Positions 19,806-28,359 of a DNA stretch of 64,000 nucleotides are shown piece by piece. The notes beneath the pieces are model-generated. The model was not told the origin of the DNA. It was given only the letters and a program-made list of their open reading frames with translations, and searched no databases. This stretch comes from Sinosporangium siamense (GTDB taxonomy: Bacteria; Actinomycetota; Actinomycetes; Streptosporangiales; Streptosporangiaceae), in the NCBI RefSeq assembly GCF_016863435.1, contig NZ_BOOW01000053.1, forward strand, positions 1-64,000. Reading direction: 5' to 3'. The position numbers were made by a program, and so were the translations under genes. Each line of letters starts with the position of its first letter. Position 1 is the stretch's first letter.

Positions 19806-20421
19806 GACCGATGTGGCCCTCCGCCTGCTGGAAGTGTCCGACATCGAGCCACCCCACGAGCCGGCCCCCCGCGTGCTCCTCCGCTGGGCACGCGAATATC
19901 TCTGCCGGCCCCACCCCGACCTCGGCCGCCGCGGGCCGGTTTGCCCTTACGCGCAGACCTCCATCGACAAGGAGCAGTTCTACATCTCCGTCCGCGAGGA
20001 CGTGCCGGCCAGTGCCGAGGCGCTGGCCGCCTCTTTAGAGCTGTATCGCGACTGGTTCGTGGAGCTCGCCCCCCGCGGGAGCCCGCGCTCGCTCTTCACC
20101 GCGATCCTCATCGCCTTCCCGTCCCTGGAGAAGGACGACTACCACCTCATCGACGACGCGCAACGCCTCCTCAAACCCGCCTACGTGCAGCACGGGCTCA
20201 TGATCGGCGAGTTTCACGACGGCCCGCCGGACAAAGGCGGATTGTGGAACCCCGAAATGCGCCCCCTGCGCTGCCCGGTGCCCCTGCTGGCGATTCGCCA
20301 CATGGTGTCCACCGACCTGCCGTTCCTGCGCGACGACCCCGACTCCGTCGCCGCCTACCTGCGGCTCTTCGCCGACTCCGTCCCCTCGCACCTGCGCGGC
20401 ATGCTGGCGGTGCAGCGGTGA
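19792..20421 (+). CDS. DUF6875-like protein of unknown function
   Basis: 209 residues. Contains the pattern YLCRPHPDLGRRGPVCPYAQ near the N-terminus, which I recognise from the DUF6875 family (found near peptide biosynthesis genes in actinomycetes); function unknown. Cys pair and His-Pro suggest a metal or small-molecule site, but this is inference. No signal peptide or membrane segment. GTG 19792 starts inside the preceding gene (14-base overlap) with GGAAG 10 bases upstream, and the stop overlaps the next start (GTGA). Confidence 0.7.
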   Translation: MITHETDVALRLLEVSDIEPPHEPAPRVLLRWAREYLCRPHPDLGRRGPVCPYAQTSIDKEQFYISVREDVPASAEALAASLELYRDWFVELAPRGSPRSLFTAILIAFPSLEKDDYHLIDDAQRLLKPAYVQHGLMIGEFHDGPPDKGGLWNPEMRPLRCPVPLLAIRHMVSTDLPFLRDDPDSVAAYLRLFADSVPSHLRGMLAVQR

Positions 20422-23400
20422 TTCCCCTGACCCCGGCACAGCACCGGCTGTGGTTCCTGGAGCAGGCAGGCACCGGCGGAGCCACCTACCTCACCTGGCA
20501 CGCCTACCGCCTCACCGGCCCCCTTTCCGCCGCGGCCCTGGAACACGGCCTGCGGACGGTCGTCGCCCGGCACGACGCCCTGCGGACCGCGGTGGTGGAC
20601 ACAGAGGGCGAGCCCGCGTCGATCGTGCACGACCCCGGTGCGATCGACGTGCCGCTGGAGATCCACGAGGCCGCCGATCTCGACCGGGCGCGGGAACTCG
20701 CGGGCCGGATCGTGTCCGCCCCGTTCGACCTGGCGCGGGCTCCGCTCTTCCGCTCCGCGCTCATCCGCCTCGCCCCCCGTGACCACGTGCTCGTGCTCTG
20801 CGCCCACCACATCGTGTGCGACGGCCCCTCGATGGCCACGGTCGCCGGGGACCTGCTCGCCTGCTACGCGGCCCGCAGGCGGGAGCGCGAGCCGGACCTG
20901 CCCGATCCGGGCGAGCCGTTCGCCGCCTACGCCGCCGCCGGCCCGGCCTCCGCACGCGAGGACGACGACCGGGCCTACTGGAAGGAGCACCTCACCGGCG
21001 CCCCCGAACTGGTGGGGCTGCCCGCCGACCGCCCCCGCACGCCCGCCGCGGAGCGGCGCGGAGCCGAGCTCAAGGTACGGCTCACGCCCGAGCTGGCTCA
21101 TGCCGTACGCACCGCCGCGCGGCGGGAACGCTGCACCCTGTTCATGGTGCTGCTGACCGCGGTGAAGATCCTCCTCGCCAGGGAGAGCGGACAGCAGGAC
21201 GTCGTGGTGGGATCGCCCGTGGCCGCCCGCACCGAGGGGTTCGAGAGCACGGTGGGGATGTTCGTCAACACCCTCGCCCTGCGCACCGACCTGACCGGGA
21301 ACCCGGCGATCCGGGAGGCGCTCCGCCGCGTGCGCCGCACCACCCTGGGCGGCCTCGGCCACCACCTGTTCCCCTTCGACCGGGTCGTGGAGATGACGGC
21401 GCCACAGCGCGGCCTGGGCGTCAACCCGGTGTTCCAGGTGATGGTGGTCGTGGACTCCGAGGACCCCGGCCTGGGGCGCCGCACACCCGAGCTGACCGTG
21501 GAGCCCTTCGCCGCCGCTCCCCTTCCCGCGCGGTTCGACCTGACCGTGCTGGCCGTGGACGGGGCCGAGTTCAGCCTGCACCTCCACTACGACGCCGACC
21601 TGTTCGACGAGGTGAGCGCGGCCCGGTATGCCGACCACCTGGTCCGGATCCTCACCGCGATGGCGGAGGACGTCGAGACCCCGCTGTGGGACATCCCCCT
21701 GCTGAGCGACACCGAACGCCGTACGATCGTCGGCACCGGCGGCGACCGGCTCACGGACGGCCCGCCTGTCTGCGAACTGGTCGCTCTCAGGAGTGCCGAG
21801 AACCCGCTGGCGCCCGCGGTGATCAGCGAGTCCGGCACGCTGACCTACGGTGAACTCGACCGGCGCGCCAACCGCCTGGCCCACCGCCTGCGCGCGCTGG
21901 ACCTGCCCCCGGAGACACCGGTCGCCGTCCTGTTCCCGACCTCGGCGGAGGCCGTGATCGCCCTGCTGGGGGTGCTGAAGGCGGGATGCGCCTACGTTCC
22001 GCTGGACCCGGCCCACCCGCCCGACCGGCTGGCGGCGATGCTGGGGCAGGCCACCCCGCCCGCCCTGGTCACCACCGAGGGGGCCGATCCCGGCGGCTAT
22101 CCCGGCCGCGTCCTCGTGCTCGACAAGGAGGAGGACGCCCGCCCGCCGGACGCCGCCGTGGCGCCGGATCACCTCGCCTACGTCGTGTTCACCTCCGGCT
22201 CGACCGGTCGGCCCAAGGGCGTCATGGTGCCCCACGCCACGGTCGCCGCCCTCACCCGGTCGTTCCAGGCGGCGCACCGCTGCTTCGCGCCCGGGGAGCG
22301 GGTGCTCATGCTGCCGCCGCTGACCTTCGACGCCTCGGTCGGCGACCTCTTCCCCGCGCTGACCGGCGGTGCGGCCCTCGTGCTGCACCCCGACCCGGCG
22401 TCGCTGAACGGCGCGGAGCTGGTGTCCTTCTGCACACGCCACGGTGTCACCGCCGTCGACGCCCCGGTCGCCCTGTGGCGGCACTGGACCGCGGGGCTGC
22501 ACACCGTTCCCGAGGACTGGCCGGTGCGTGAGTTGATGGTCGGCGGGGAGAGTGTGCCGCTGGCGGTCGTGCGGGACTGGGCCCGGATCACCGGCGGGCG
22601 GATCCCCCTCTACAACCACTACGGACCGACCGAGGCGACCGTCTGCGCCACCGTGCACCGGACGGTCGACGGCGCAGAAGCGGGAAACGCCACCCAGCTC
22701 CCGATCGGCCTGCCGCTTCCACATGTGCGGGCATATGTGGTCGACCTGGACGGCGGACTCGCGCCGATCGGCGTGCCCGGTGAGCTTTACCTGGGGGGTG
22801 GCTGCGTCGCACGCGGCTATCTGGGCGACGCCGTACAGACCGCCGCGTCCTTCGTCCCCGACCCCTTCAGCGGCGAGCCGGGCGCCCGCATGTATCGCAC
22901 CGGGGACCGCGCACGCTACCTGTCCGACGGCACGCTGGCGTTCCTCGGGCGTAGTGACCGGCAGGTCAAAATCAGAGGGCACCGCATCGAGCTCGGCGAG
23001 ATCGAGGCCGCCGTCATGCGGCATCCGGCGGTGCGCGAGGCCGTGGCCGTGGCCCACGGCGACCGGCTGGCGTGCTATCTCGTCGGGCCCGGCGGTGAGC
23101 CCGGTGACCTGCGCGTTTTCCTGCGGCGGCGGCTGCCGGAACACATGATCCCCGCAGTTTTCGCCCCCCTCGACCGGGTGCCGCTCACCGCCCACGGCAA
23201 GGTCGACGAGCGTGCCCTCCCACCGGTCGGCACCACCCGTTCCTTCACCGCACCCGTGGGCGCGGTCGAAACGACACTCGCCGAGATCTGGGCCGAGACC
23301 CTCGGTGTGGAAGGCGTCGGGCGCCACGACAACTTCTTCGCTCTGGGCGGCCACTCGCTCGTCGCGGCGCCCCTCCTCGCCCGCGTCGCCCGCACTTTCG

Positions 23401-24617
23401 GTGTGTCGCTGCCGGTGCGCCACCTGTTCGAGACGCCCGACCTGGCGGGGCTCGCCGCCTCGATCAGCTCCGGGCGGCCCGCCGCCACGACGGTGGACCT
23501 GCACGCTGAAGCGGCCCTTCCTTCCACGTTCTCCCCGTCCGTCCATAGATCCTGGAAGATCACCGACGCGACCGTGCTGCTGACCGGGGCCACCGGTTTC
23601 CTCGGCGCCCACCTTCTCGCCGGTCTCCTGAACCGCGGCGCAAAAAAGGTCGTCTGCTTGATCCGCGCTCAGGATCCGGAAACCGGGAGGGAGCGGCTCC
23701 GTGCCGCCCTGGCCCGCTACGGGCTCCCGCACGACGACCTCGTCGGCAGAGTCACCGCTCTTCCCGGCGATCTGTCGGTCCCCGGGCTCGGCTTGTCTTC
23801 CGCCGACCTCGACGCCCTGCGTCCCGACGTCATCTGCCACAACGGCGGGACCGTCAACTTCCTCCACCCCTACGACCGGCTGCGTCCCGCCAACGTGGGC
23901 GGCACCCGCGAAATCCTCACGCTGGCCGCCCGCCGCCCGTCGATCCCCGTGCACCTCGTCTCCAGCCTCGGCGTCTTCCTCGGCACCGCCTACCAGGGCC
24001 GCCCGGTCGCCGAGAGCGACGCCCCCGACGATCCCCGGGGACTCGACGGGGGTTACGACCAGAGCAAATGGGTCGCCGACCGGCTTGTACGGCTGGCGCG
24101 TGAACACGGCCTGGCCGTGTCGGTTCACCGCCCCGCCCGCATCGCGGGCGACAGCCGTACAGGACGCGGCAACCCCGGTGACTACTTCACCCGCCTCCTC
24201 ACCACCTTCCGCCAGATCGGCATGGTGCCCGACCTGCCCTTCCACGAGGACCTCTCGCCGGTCGACCACGTCGCCGCGGCCATCGCCCACCTCGTCTCCG
24301 ACCCCGAGTCAACCGGGCGCGACTACCACTACTTCAACGACGCCATGGTGTCCTACGAGCAGATCGCCGCCGCCATGTCGGCGCGCGGTATGGACGTCGA
24401 CCTGGTGCCCTGGCCGGCGTGGCGGGGCACCGTACTCAAACGCCTGGGGGAGGTAGCCATCGCGCCGTTCGCGGCGAACCTGCCAGAAGAGACGCCGCAG
24501 TGGCCCCGGCCGCACTTCGACTGCCGGCGAACCGCCGGCACCCTCGCGGCGGCCGGCATCGCCCCGCCGCCGTCCGCACACATCCTCCTCGACCGCTACC
24601 TGGAGCAGCTGACATGA
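20418..24617 (+). CDS. NRPS module C-A-T-R with reductive release domain
   Basis: 1399 residues from GTG 20418. Condensation domain with HHIVCDG (about residues 133-139), adenylation domain with FTSGSTGRPKG, YGPTEAT, YRTGDRARY and the HGKVDER Lys, thiolation with LGGHSL, and a thioester reductase domain from about residue 1045 (LLTGATGFLGAHL nucleotide loop; YDQSK catalytic Tyr-Lys). The chain is released by NADPH reduction to aldehyde or alcohol, not by hydrolysis. Adenylation pocket read by eye: D-A-G-D-M-G-H-V-C-K; I know no matching code, so the amino acid is not predicted. The frame is open upstream, but that is a shadow. Overlaps the preceding stop (GTGA) and the next start (ATGA). Confidence 0.95.
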   Translation: MIPLTPAQHRLWFLEQAGTGGATYLTWHAYRLTGPLSAAALEHGLRTVVARHDALRTAVVDTEGEPASIVHDPGAIDVPLEIHEAADLDRARELAGRIVSAPFDLARAPLFRSALIRLAPRDHVLVLCAHHIVCDGPSMATVAGDLLACYAARRREREPDLPDPGEPFAAYAAAGPASAREDDDRAYWKEHLTGAPELVGLPADRPRTPAAERRGAELKVRLTPELAHAVRTAARRERCTLFMVLLTAVKILLARESGQQDVVVGSPVAARTEGFESTVGMFVNTLALRTDLTGNPAIREALRRVRRTTLGGLGHHLFPFDRVVEMTAPQRGLGVNPVFQVMVVVDSEDPGLGRRTPELTVEPFAAAPLPARFDLTVLAVDGAEFSLHLHYDADLFDEVSAARYADHLVRILTAMAEDVETPLWDIPLLSDTERRTIVGTGGDRLTDGPPVCELVALRSAENPLAPAVISESGTLTYGELDRRANRLAHRLRALDLPPETPVAVLFPTSAEAVIALLGVLKAGCAYVPLDPAHPPDRLAAMLGQATPPALVTTEGADPGGYPGRVLVLDKEEDARPPDAAVAPDHLAYVVFTSGSTGRPKGVMVPHATVAALTRSFQAAHRCFAPGERVLMLPPLTFDASVGDLFPALTGGAALVLHPDPASLNGAELVSFCTRHGVTAVDAPVALWRHWTAGLHTVPEDWPVRELMVGGESVPLAVVRDWARITGGRIPLYNHYGPTEATVCATVHRTVDGAEAGNATQLPIGLPLPHVRAYVVDLDGGLAPIGVPGELYLGGGCVARGYLGDAVQTAASFVPDPFSGEPGARMYRTGDRARYLSDGTLAFLGRSDRQVKIRGHRIELGEIEAAVMRHPAVREAVAVAHGDRLACYLVGPGGEPGDLRVFLRRRLPEHMIPAVFAPLDRVPLTAHGKVDERALPPVGTTRSFTAPVGAVETTLAEIWAETLGVEGVGRHDNFFALGGHSLVAAPLLARVARTFGVSLPVRHLFETPDLAGLAASISSGRPAATTVDLHAEAALPSTFSPSVHRSWKITDATVLLTGATGFLGAHLLAGLLNRGAKKVVCLIRAQDPETGRERLRAALARYGLPHDDLVGRVTALPGDLSVPGLGLSSADLDALRPDVICHNGGTVNFLHPYDRLRPANVGGTREILTLAARRPSIPVHLVSSLGVFLGTAYQGRPVAESDAPDDPRGLDGGYDQSKWVADRLVRLAREHGLAVSVHRPARIAGDSRTGRGNPGDYFTRLLTTFRQIGMVPDLPFHEDLSPVDHVAAAIAHLVSDPESTGRDYHYFNDAMVSYEQIAAAMSARGMDVDLVPWPAWRGTVLKRLGEVAIAPFAANLPEETPQWPRPHFDCRRTAGTLAAAGIAPPPSAHILLDRYLEQLT

Positions 24618-26212
24618 GGCCCTCACCTGACGTGCTCAAGTTCGGGGGCATCTGGCTCGCGGAACTCGTCTCCGGAGTCGGGTCCAGCATCACCGGCTTC
24701 GTGCTCGGTGTCTGGGTTTATCAGCTGACCGGCTCGGAGACCCAGCTCGCGCTGGCGATGTTCTGCGCCTTTCTGCCGGGCATGGTGGTGGCGCCGTTCG
24801 CGGGTGCGATCGCCGACCGGTTCGACCGGCGCACCATCCTGATCGTCAGCGACACCGCCGCCGCCGTGGTCACCGCCGTGCTCGGCCTGCTGATCTACAC
24901 CGGCGGGCTGGAGGTGTGGCACATCTACCTGGGCTCCGCCGTGGGGTCGGCTGCCGGGTCGTTCCAGCTCACGGCCTACCAGGCCATGACTCCGCTGCTC
25001 ATCCCCAAACGCCATCTGGCCAGGGCGAACGGGCTTATGCAGACGGCCTGGGGGGCGCAGATCGCCGCGCCGCTCGCCGCGGGGGCGCTCCTCGACGGCG
25101 TCGGCCTAGTCGGGGTGCTCGCCCTCGACCTTGCCTCCTTCGCCGTGGCCCTCATCGCGCTCCTGCTGATCAAGCTTCCGGCCGAGGTCACCCGTCCCGG
25201 CAGGAAGAGCGATCGGTCGTCGTTCGGCAGCGATCTGACCTTCGGGTTCCGCTATCTGCGCGGCCGTAACGGGCTGCTCATGCTGGTCGTCGTCTTCGCC
25301 GGGTTCAACTTCCTGTTCGCCATGGCGGGTGGGCTTGTGCGGCCGCTCATCCTGTCCTTCACCAGTGCCACCGCTCTTGGCGTGCTGATGTTCTTCGGCG
25401 GGGGCGGTCTGTTCGTCGGCAGTCTGGTCATGGGGGCCTGGGGTGGTCCGCGGCGGAAGATGACCGGTGTCTACCTGTTTATGCTTTTCGGCGGCGCCGC
25501 CTTGATTTTGCACGCGCCCTGGCCCTCGGCTTTTGTGCTCGCGGTGGCGGCTCCCGCTTTTCTTTTCACGCTGCCCATTGTCAGTGGGTGTGTGATGACC
25601 ATCCTGCAGACCAAGACCGCGCCGACGGCGCAGGGGCGTGTGCTCTCCGCGGCCAGGCTTGTGGGGCAGTCCGCCATGCCTTTGGCGTACTTGACGGGGG
25701 GGCCGCTTGCGGAACATGTGGTCAACCCGCTTTTGCAGCCGGGGGGAGTGCTGGCCGGGACCGTCGGTGCGGTCGTCGGGGTGGGGCCTGGGCGGGGCAC
25801 GGCGCTCATCTTTCTGGTGGACGGTGCGCTGCTGATCGGCCTTGGGGCGGTCGTGTATCTGCTGCCGCGGCTGCGCAATCTGGAAACCGACCTGCCCGAT
25901 GCTCTTCCCGACAGCCTTGCTTCCGACAGCCTTGCTCCTGACGGCTCTGCTTCTGGCGGCTCTGCTCCGGACAGCCCTGCTCCGGACGTCCGCGAAGGCG
26001 AACGCCTTACTGCCCTTCCGGAGCCGGCCGCCGATGCCCGCGTCGTGGTCGCCCCTCCCGAGTCGGCCGCCGACACCCGCGTGGCGGTCGCCCCTCCCGA
26101 CTCCGCCGCCGGCACTCGCGTGTCGGCCGACCTTCCCGGCTCGGCCGCCGATATTTCCGACTCCGCCTCCGATGAGACGAGGAAACGCCATGCCGATCAA
26201 CCTGCCAGCTGA
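24614..26212 (+). CDS. MFS exporter with repetitive C-terminal tail
   Basis: 532 residues. About twelve hydrophobic segments with the MFS loop ADRFDRRTILIVSD (residues about 75-88), resembling the MFS_3 (enterobactin-exporter-like) group that often serves NRPS products. After residue about 425 comes an unusual 105-residue acidic, Pro/Ala/Ser-rich tail with repeats such as DARVVVAPPES, DTRVAVAPPDS and GTRVSADLPGS. The tail is absent from normal family members and overlaps the next gene by 23 bases. Starts ATG 24614, coupled to the NRPS stop (ATGA). Confidence 0.9.
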   Translation: MRPSPDVLKFGGIWLAELVSGVGSSITGFVLGVWVYQLTGSETQLALAMFCAFLPGMVVAPFAGAIADRFDRRTILIVSDTAAAVVTAVLGLLIYTGGLEVWHIYLGSAVGSAAGSFQLTAYQAMTPLLIPKRHLARANGLMQTAWGAQIAAPLAAGALLDGVGLVGVLALDLASFAVALIALLLIKLPAEVTRPGRKSDRSSFGSDLTFGFRYLRGRNGLLMLVVVFAGFNFLFAMAGGLVRPLILSFTSATALGVLMFFGGGGLFVGSLVMGAWGGPRRKMTGVYLFMLFGGAALILHAPWPSAFVLAVAAPAFLFTLPIVSGCVMTILQTKTAPTAQGRVLSAARLVGQSAMPLAYLTGGPLAEHVVNPLLQPGGVLAGTVGAVVGVGPGRGTALIFLVDGALLIGLGAVVYLLPRLRNLETDLPDALPDSLASDSLAPDGSASGGSAPDSPAPDVREGERLTALPEPAADARVVVAPPESAADTRVAVAPPDSAAGTRVSADLPGSAADISDSASDETRKRHADQPAS

Positions 26213-27218
26213 CGAGGCCCGCCGCTACCTCACGACGGGGGAGGCCCCCGCCCCACATGTGGACTTGGTGGGCATGATGGCCTTCCGCATCGCCGTCGCG
26301 GGAGTGCGGCTCGGCGTCTTCGACGCGCTGGCCGACGGCCCTCGCACCGCGAAAGACCTCGCCACCGTGCTGTCCACCGATCCGCACGCGTTGGAGCTGC
26401 TGCTGGACGCTCTATGCAGCGTCGGCTATCTCCGGCACGACGGAAGGACCTATGCCAACGGGGTGGCAGCCGAGCCGCTGCGGGCCGGCTATCGCGACAT
26501 CATGCTCTTCTGGCACATCCTGGTCGGCCGGCTCTGGGAAGACCTTGAGGAGTCCATCCGCACCGGCCGCCCCACCGTTGACTTCTACACCTGGATGGCC
26601 GATCGCCCCGAGACTCTGGCCAAGTTTCAGGACCTCCAGCGTGTCGTGGTCGACTGGCTCGCCCGTGACATCGTCGAAGCCGTGCCCCTGCCCGCGGGGG
26701 CCACCAGGCTGCTCGACCTGGGCGGCGGCCACGGATCCTTCAGCGTCGCCTATTGCCAGAAATATGGGGATTTGTCGGCCACTGTGGTCGACCGCCCCGA
26801 GGTGCTCGTCATCGCGGGGGAGACCGCGACCGCCGCGGGCCTGTCCGACCGTGTCACGCTGCACGGAGCGGACCTGCGCGGTGAGGTGGAGTTCCGCGAC
26901 CAGGACGCCGTCCTGCTCTTCCGCATGATCCACACCTTCCCCGCCGACCAGGCCCGGGCCTTGATCCGCGGCGCCGCCGACGCCCTGCGCCCCGGCGGGA
27001 AACTCATCGTGCTGGAACGCTATCCCGACCCCGACGCCGGCGTGGTCGAGAACGCGTTCTCCCACTGCTTCGCCCTCAACCTCCACCACACCCAAGGAGG
27101 CCGGCTCCACTCACCCGCCGAACTGGCCGCCTGGATCGGCGAAGCCGGATGCACCCCGCCCCAACGCGTCGTCCTGAAGGACTCACCCAGCCACGTCCTC
27201 CTCGTCGCGAGCAAGTGA
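26190..27218 (+). CDS. SAM-dependent O-methyltransferase (Methyltransf_2 type)
   Basis: 342 residues. N-terminal dimerisation winged helix (residues about 10-90: AVAGVRLGVFDALADGPRTA, ELLLDALCSVGYL), then the SAM-binding LLDLGGGHGSF motif, and DAVLLFRMIHTF near the catalytic His. These enzymes methylate phenolic or enolic oxygens, so it may act on the hydroxyl added by the flavin monooxygenase. Starts at ATG 26190 inside the end of the exporter gene, with GAGG-type ribosome site GACGAGG upstream. Confidence 0.9.
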   Translation: MPINLPADEARRYLTTGEAPAPHVDLVGMMAFRIAVAGVRLGVFDALADGPRTAKDLATVLSTDPHALELLLDALCSVGYLRHDGRTYANGVAAEPLRAGYRDIMLFWHILVGRLWEDLEESIRTGRPTVDFYTWMADRPETLAKFQDLQRVVVDWLARDIVEAVPLPAGATRLLDLGGGHGSFSVAYCQKYGDLSATVVDRPEVLVIAGETATAAGLSDRVTLHGADLRGEVEFRDQDAVLLFRMIHTFPADQARALIRGAADALRPGGKLIVLERYPDPDAGVVENAFSHCFALNLHHTQGGRLHSPAELAAWIGEAGCTPPQRVVLKDSPSHVLLVASK

Positions 27219-27252
27219 TTCCTACCCGACCAAGTCTTTCAGGAGGAGAGAA

Positions 27253-27450
27253 ATGACGGACGACGACTCCCGCAGGCACGTCGTTGTGATCAACGACGAG
27301 GAGCAATATTCCATTTGGCCCGAGGGCAGAGAGATCCCACCCGGCTGGCATCCGTGCGGCGACTACGCCAGCGAGAGGGAATGCCTGGACTTCATCGAAC
27401 AGGCATGGACCGACATGCGCCCCCGGAGCCTTCGAGAGGAAACACGTTGA
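27253..27450 (+). CDS. MbtH-like NRPS accessory protein
   Basis: 65 residues. Has the MbtH hallmarks: NDEEQYSIWP (family NDEgQySlWP), PPGWH and the C-terminal DFIEQAWTDMRP. MbtH proteins bind adenylation domains and are needed for folding or activity of many NRPS enzymes. AGGAGGAG ribosome site at 27241. Its presence confirms an active peptide assembly line here. Confidence 0.95.
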   Translation: MTDDDSRRHVVVINDEEQYSIWPEGREIPPGWHPCGDYASERECLDFIEQAWTDMRPRSLREETR

Positions 27451-27716
27451 CGACCACGACCACCTCCGGCCTCCGCATGAGACTGGCCGAACTCGCCTCG
27501 GCCGCCTCGGAGCAGGAGGTCGGCGTGGACGAGATCCTCGCCGCACCGGACTCCCTGTCCGCCCTCGGCGTCACCTCCCTGGCCCTGCTCCGTCTCCTCG
27601 ACGCCGTCGAATCGGAGTTCCAGGTGTATGTGGACCTTGAGGAGAACCCCTCGTTGATGGACAACATCGACGACCTCGCCGCCTACATCACGGAGTCGAG
27701 CCCCGAGCCCGTGTAG
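27447..27716 (+). CDS. Free-standing acyl/peptidyl carrier protein
   Basis: 89 residues. One carrier domain with LSALGVTSLALLRLLD, whose Ser takes phosphopantetheine. TTG 27447 overlaps the MbtH stop (TTGA) and has GAGAGGA 6 bases upstream; ATG 27477 is an alternative. It has no attached catalytic domain, so it probably receives the acid from the acyl-AMP ligase at the operon start and presents it to the first condensation domain. Confidence 0.85.
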   Translation: MTTTTTSGLRMRLAELASAASEQEVGVDEILAAPDSLSALGVTSLALLRLLDAVESEFQVYVDLEENPSLMDNIDDLAAYITESSPEPV

Positions 27717-27725
27717 GCCGGAGGA

Positions 27726-27762
27726 GTGAGGTCCTTGCCGGTGAGCGCGGCAAGGACCTCAC
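27726..27762 (+). terminator. Strong hairpin terminator of the NRPS operon
   Basis: A perfect 14-bp inverted repeat (GTGAGGTCCTTGCC / GGCAAGGACCTCAC) with a 9-base loop begins 10 bases after the carrier-protein stop. No U-tract follows, as is usual in high-GC actinomycetes. Confidence 0.85.
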
Positions 27763-27896
27763 CGGGAGCCGTGCCGAACCGGGGAGCGCCGTGTATGACG
27801 GCGGCGGACTCCGACCGTGCCGAGCGGGGGGCCACCCTGCACGACAGACGGCAGGCTCCGGCCGCCACAAACCGAACCGGCCGAAGCGCGTGTCTC

Positions 27897-28253
27897 TGCC
27901 CTGCTCCGCATGGGATCCGATTCCTCCCCCGCCTGAAAGGGGGTTTCCTCGGAGGTTTCTGATGAAGGAGAACCGAGGACTATCCGGGCTCGGCCCCCGG
28001 ATAGGCCAGGACTGCCATGACGCGGCGGTTGTGGTCGTCGCTGGGCGGGAGGCCCAGCTTGGCGAAGATGTCGTTGGCTTTTGCCGATCGCCCTGTCTGT
28101 GACGTGGAGGCGGGTGGCGATCGCGGCCTTCCCCGCAGGCGGGTGAACGACGTGCCGGAGAAGGTCGGGCTGACCGAGGCGACCGGCGGTGAAGCAGGAA
28201 GCCCAGCCGGTGACGGTTGTCCTCTCCCGGCTTTAGCCGGGAGAGGACGTCAA
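27897..28253 (+). mobile_element. IS605-type relic: left- and right-end-like ends, no transposase
   Basis: A left-end-like segment (27897-27965: CCTGCTCCGCATGGGATCCG, then the small hairpin around 27926-27943) and, about 220 bases later, a right-end-like segment with GTGAAGCAGG, then the hairpin CCTCTCCCGGC-TTTA-GCCGGGAGAGG (28221-28246) and GACGTCAA. Both match a second relic at 30600-30755. The right-end part has the shape of the 3' end of a TnpB-associated guide RNA. No TnpA or TnpB coding is left; the interior holds only a LuxR remnant. Confidence 0.55.
27980..28130 (-). pseudogene. LuxR-type regulator, C-terminal HTH remnant, frameshifted
   Basis: On the minus strand two frames together give a LuxR helix-turn-helix end: AAIATRLHVTDRAIGK, then after a one-base slip ANDIFAKLGLPPSDDHNRRV and MAVLAYPGAEPG*, like the usual end of NarL-family response regulators. 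No receiver domain is left upstream. It lies inside the IS605-type relic. Confidence 0.6.
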
Positions 28254-28315
28254 GGAGCTGACCGAGGAGAGCCTCGAGTTCGCCGCGCGGAGGCCCGGCT
28301 GATCGTCTGTGCCAC

Positions 28316-28347
28316 GAGCCCCTTCCCAGTGCGGCGGGAAGGGGCTC
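28316..28347 (-). terminator. Hairpin terminator of the phytase-like gene
   Basis: A perfect 12-bp stem (GAGCCCCTTCCC / GGGAAGGGGCTC) with an 8-base loop, 13 bases past the stop of the minus-strand gene. Confidence 0.75.
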
Positions 28348-28359
28348 GTCGGCGTCACC

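Noticed and set aside
19941-20417. N-terminal extension of the second NRPS
   Set aside because: It is a shadow of the DUF6875-like gene; the condensation domain starts at GTG 20418.
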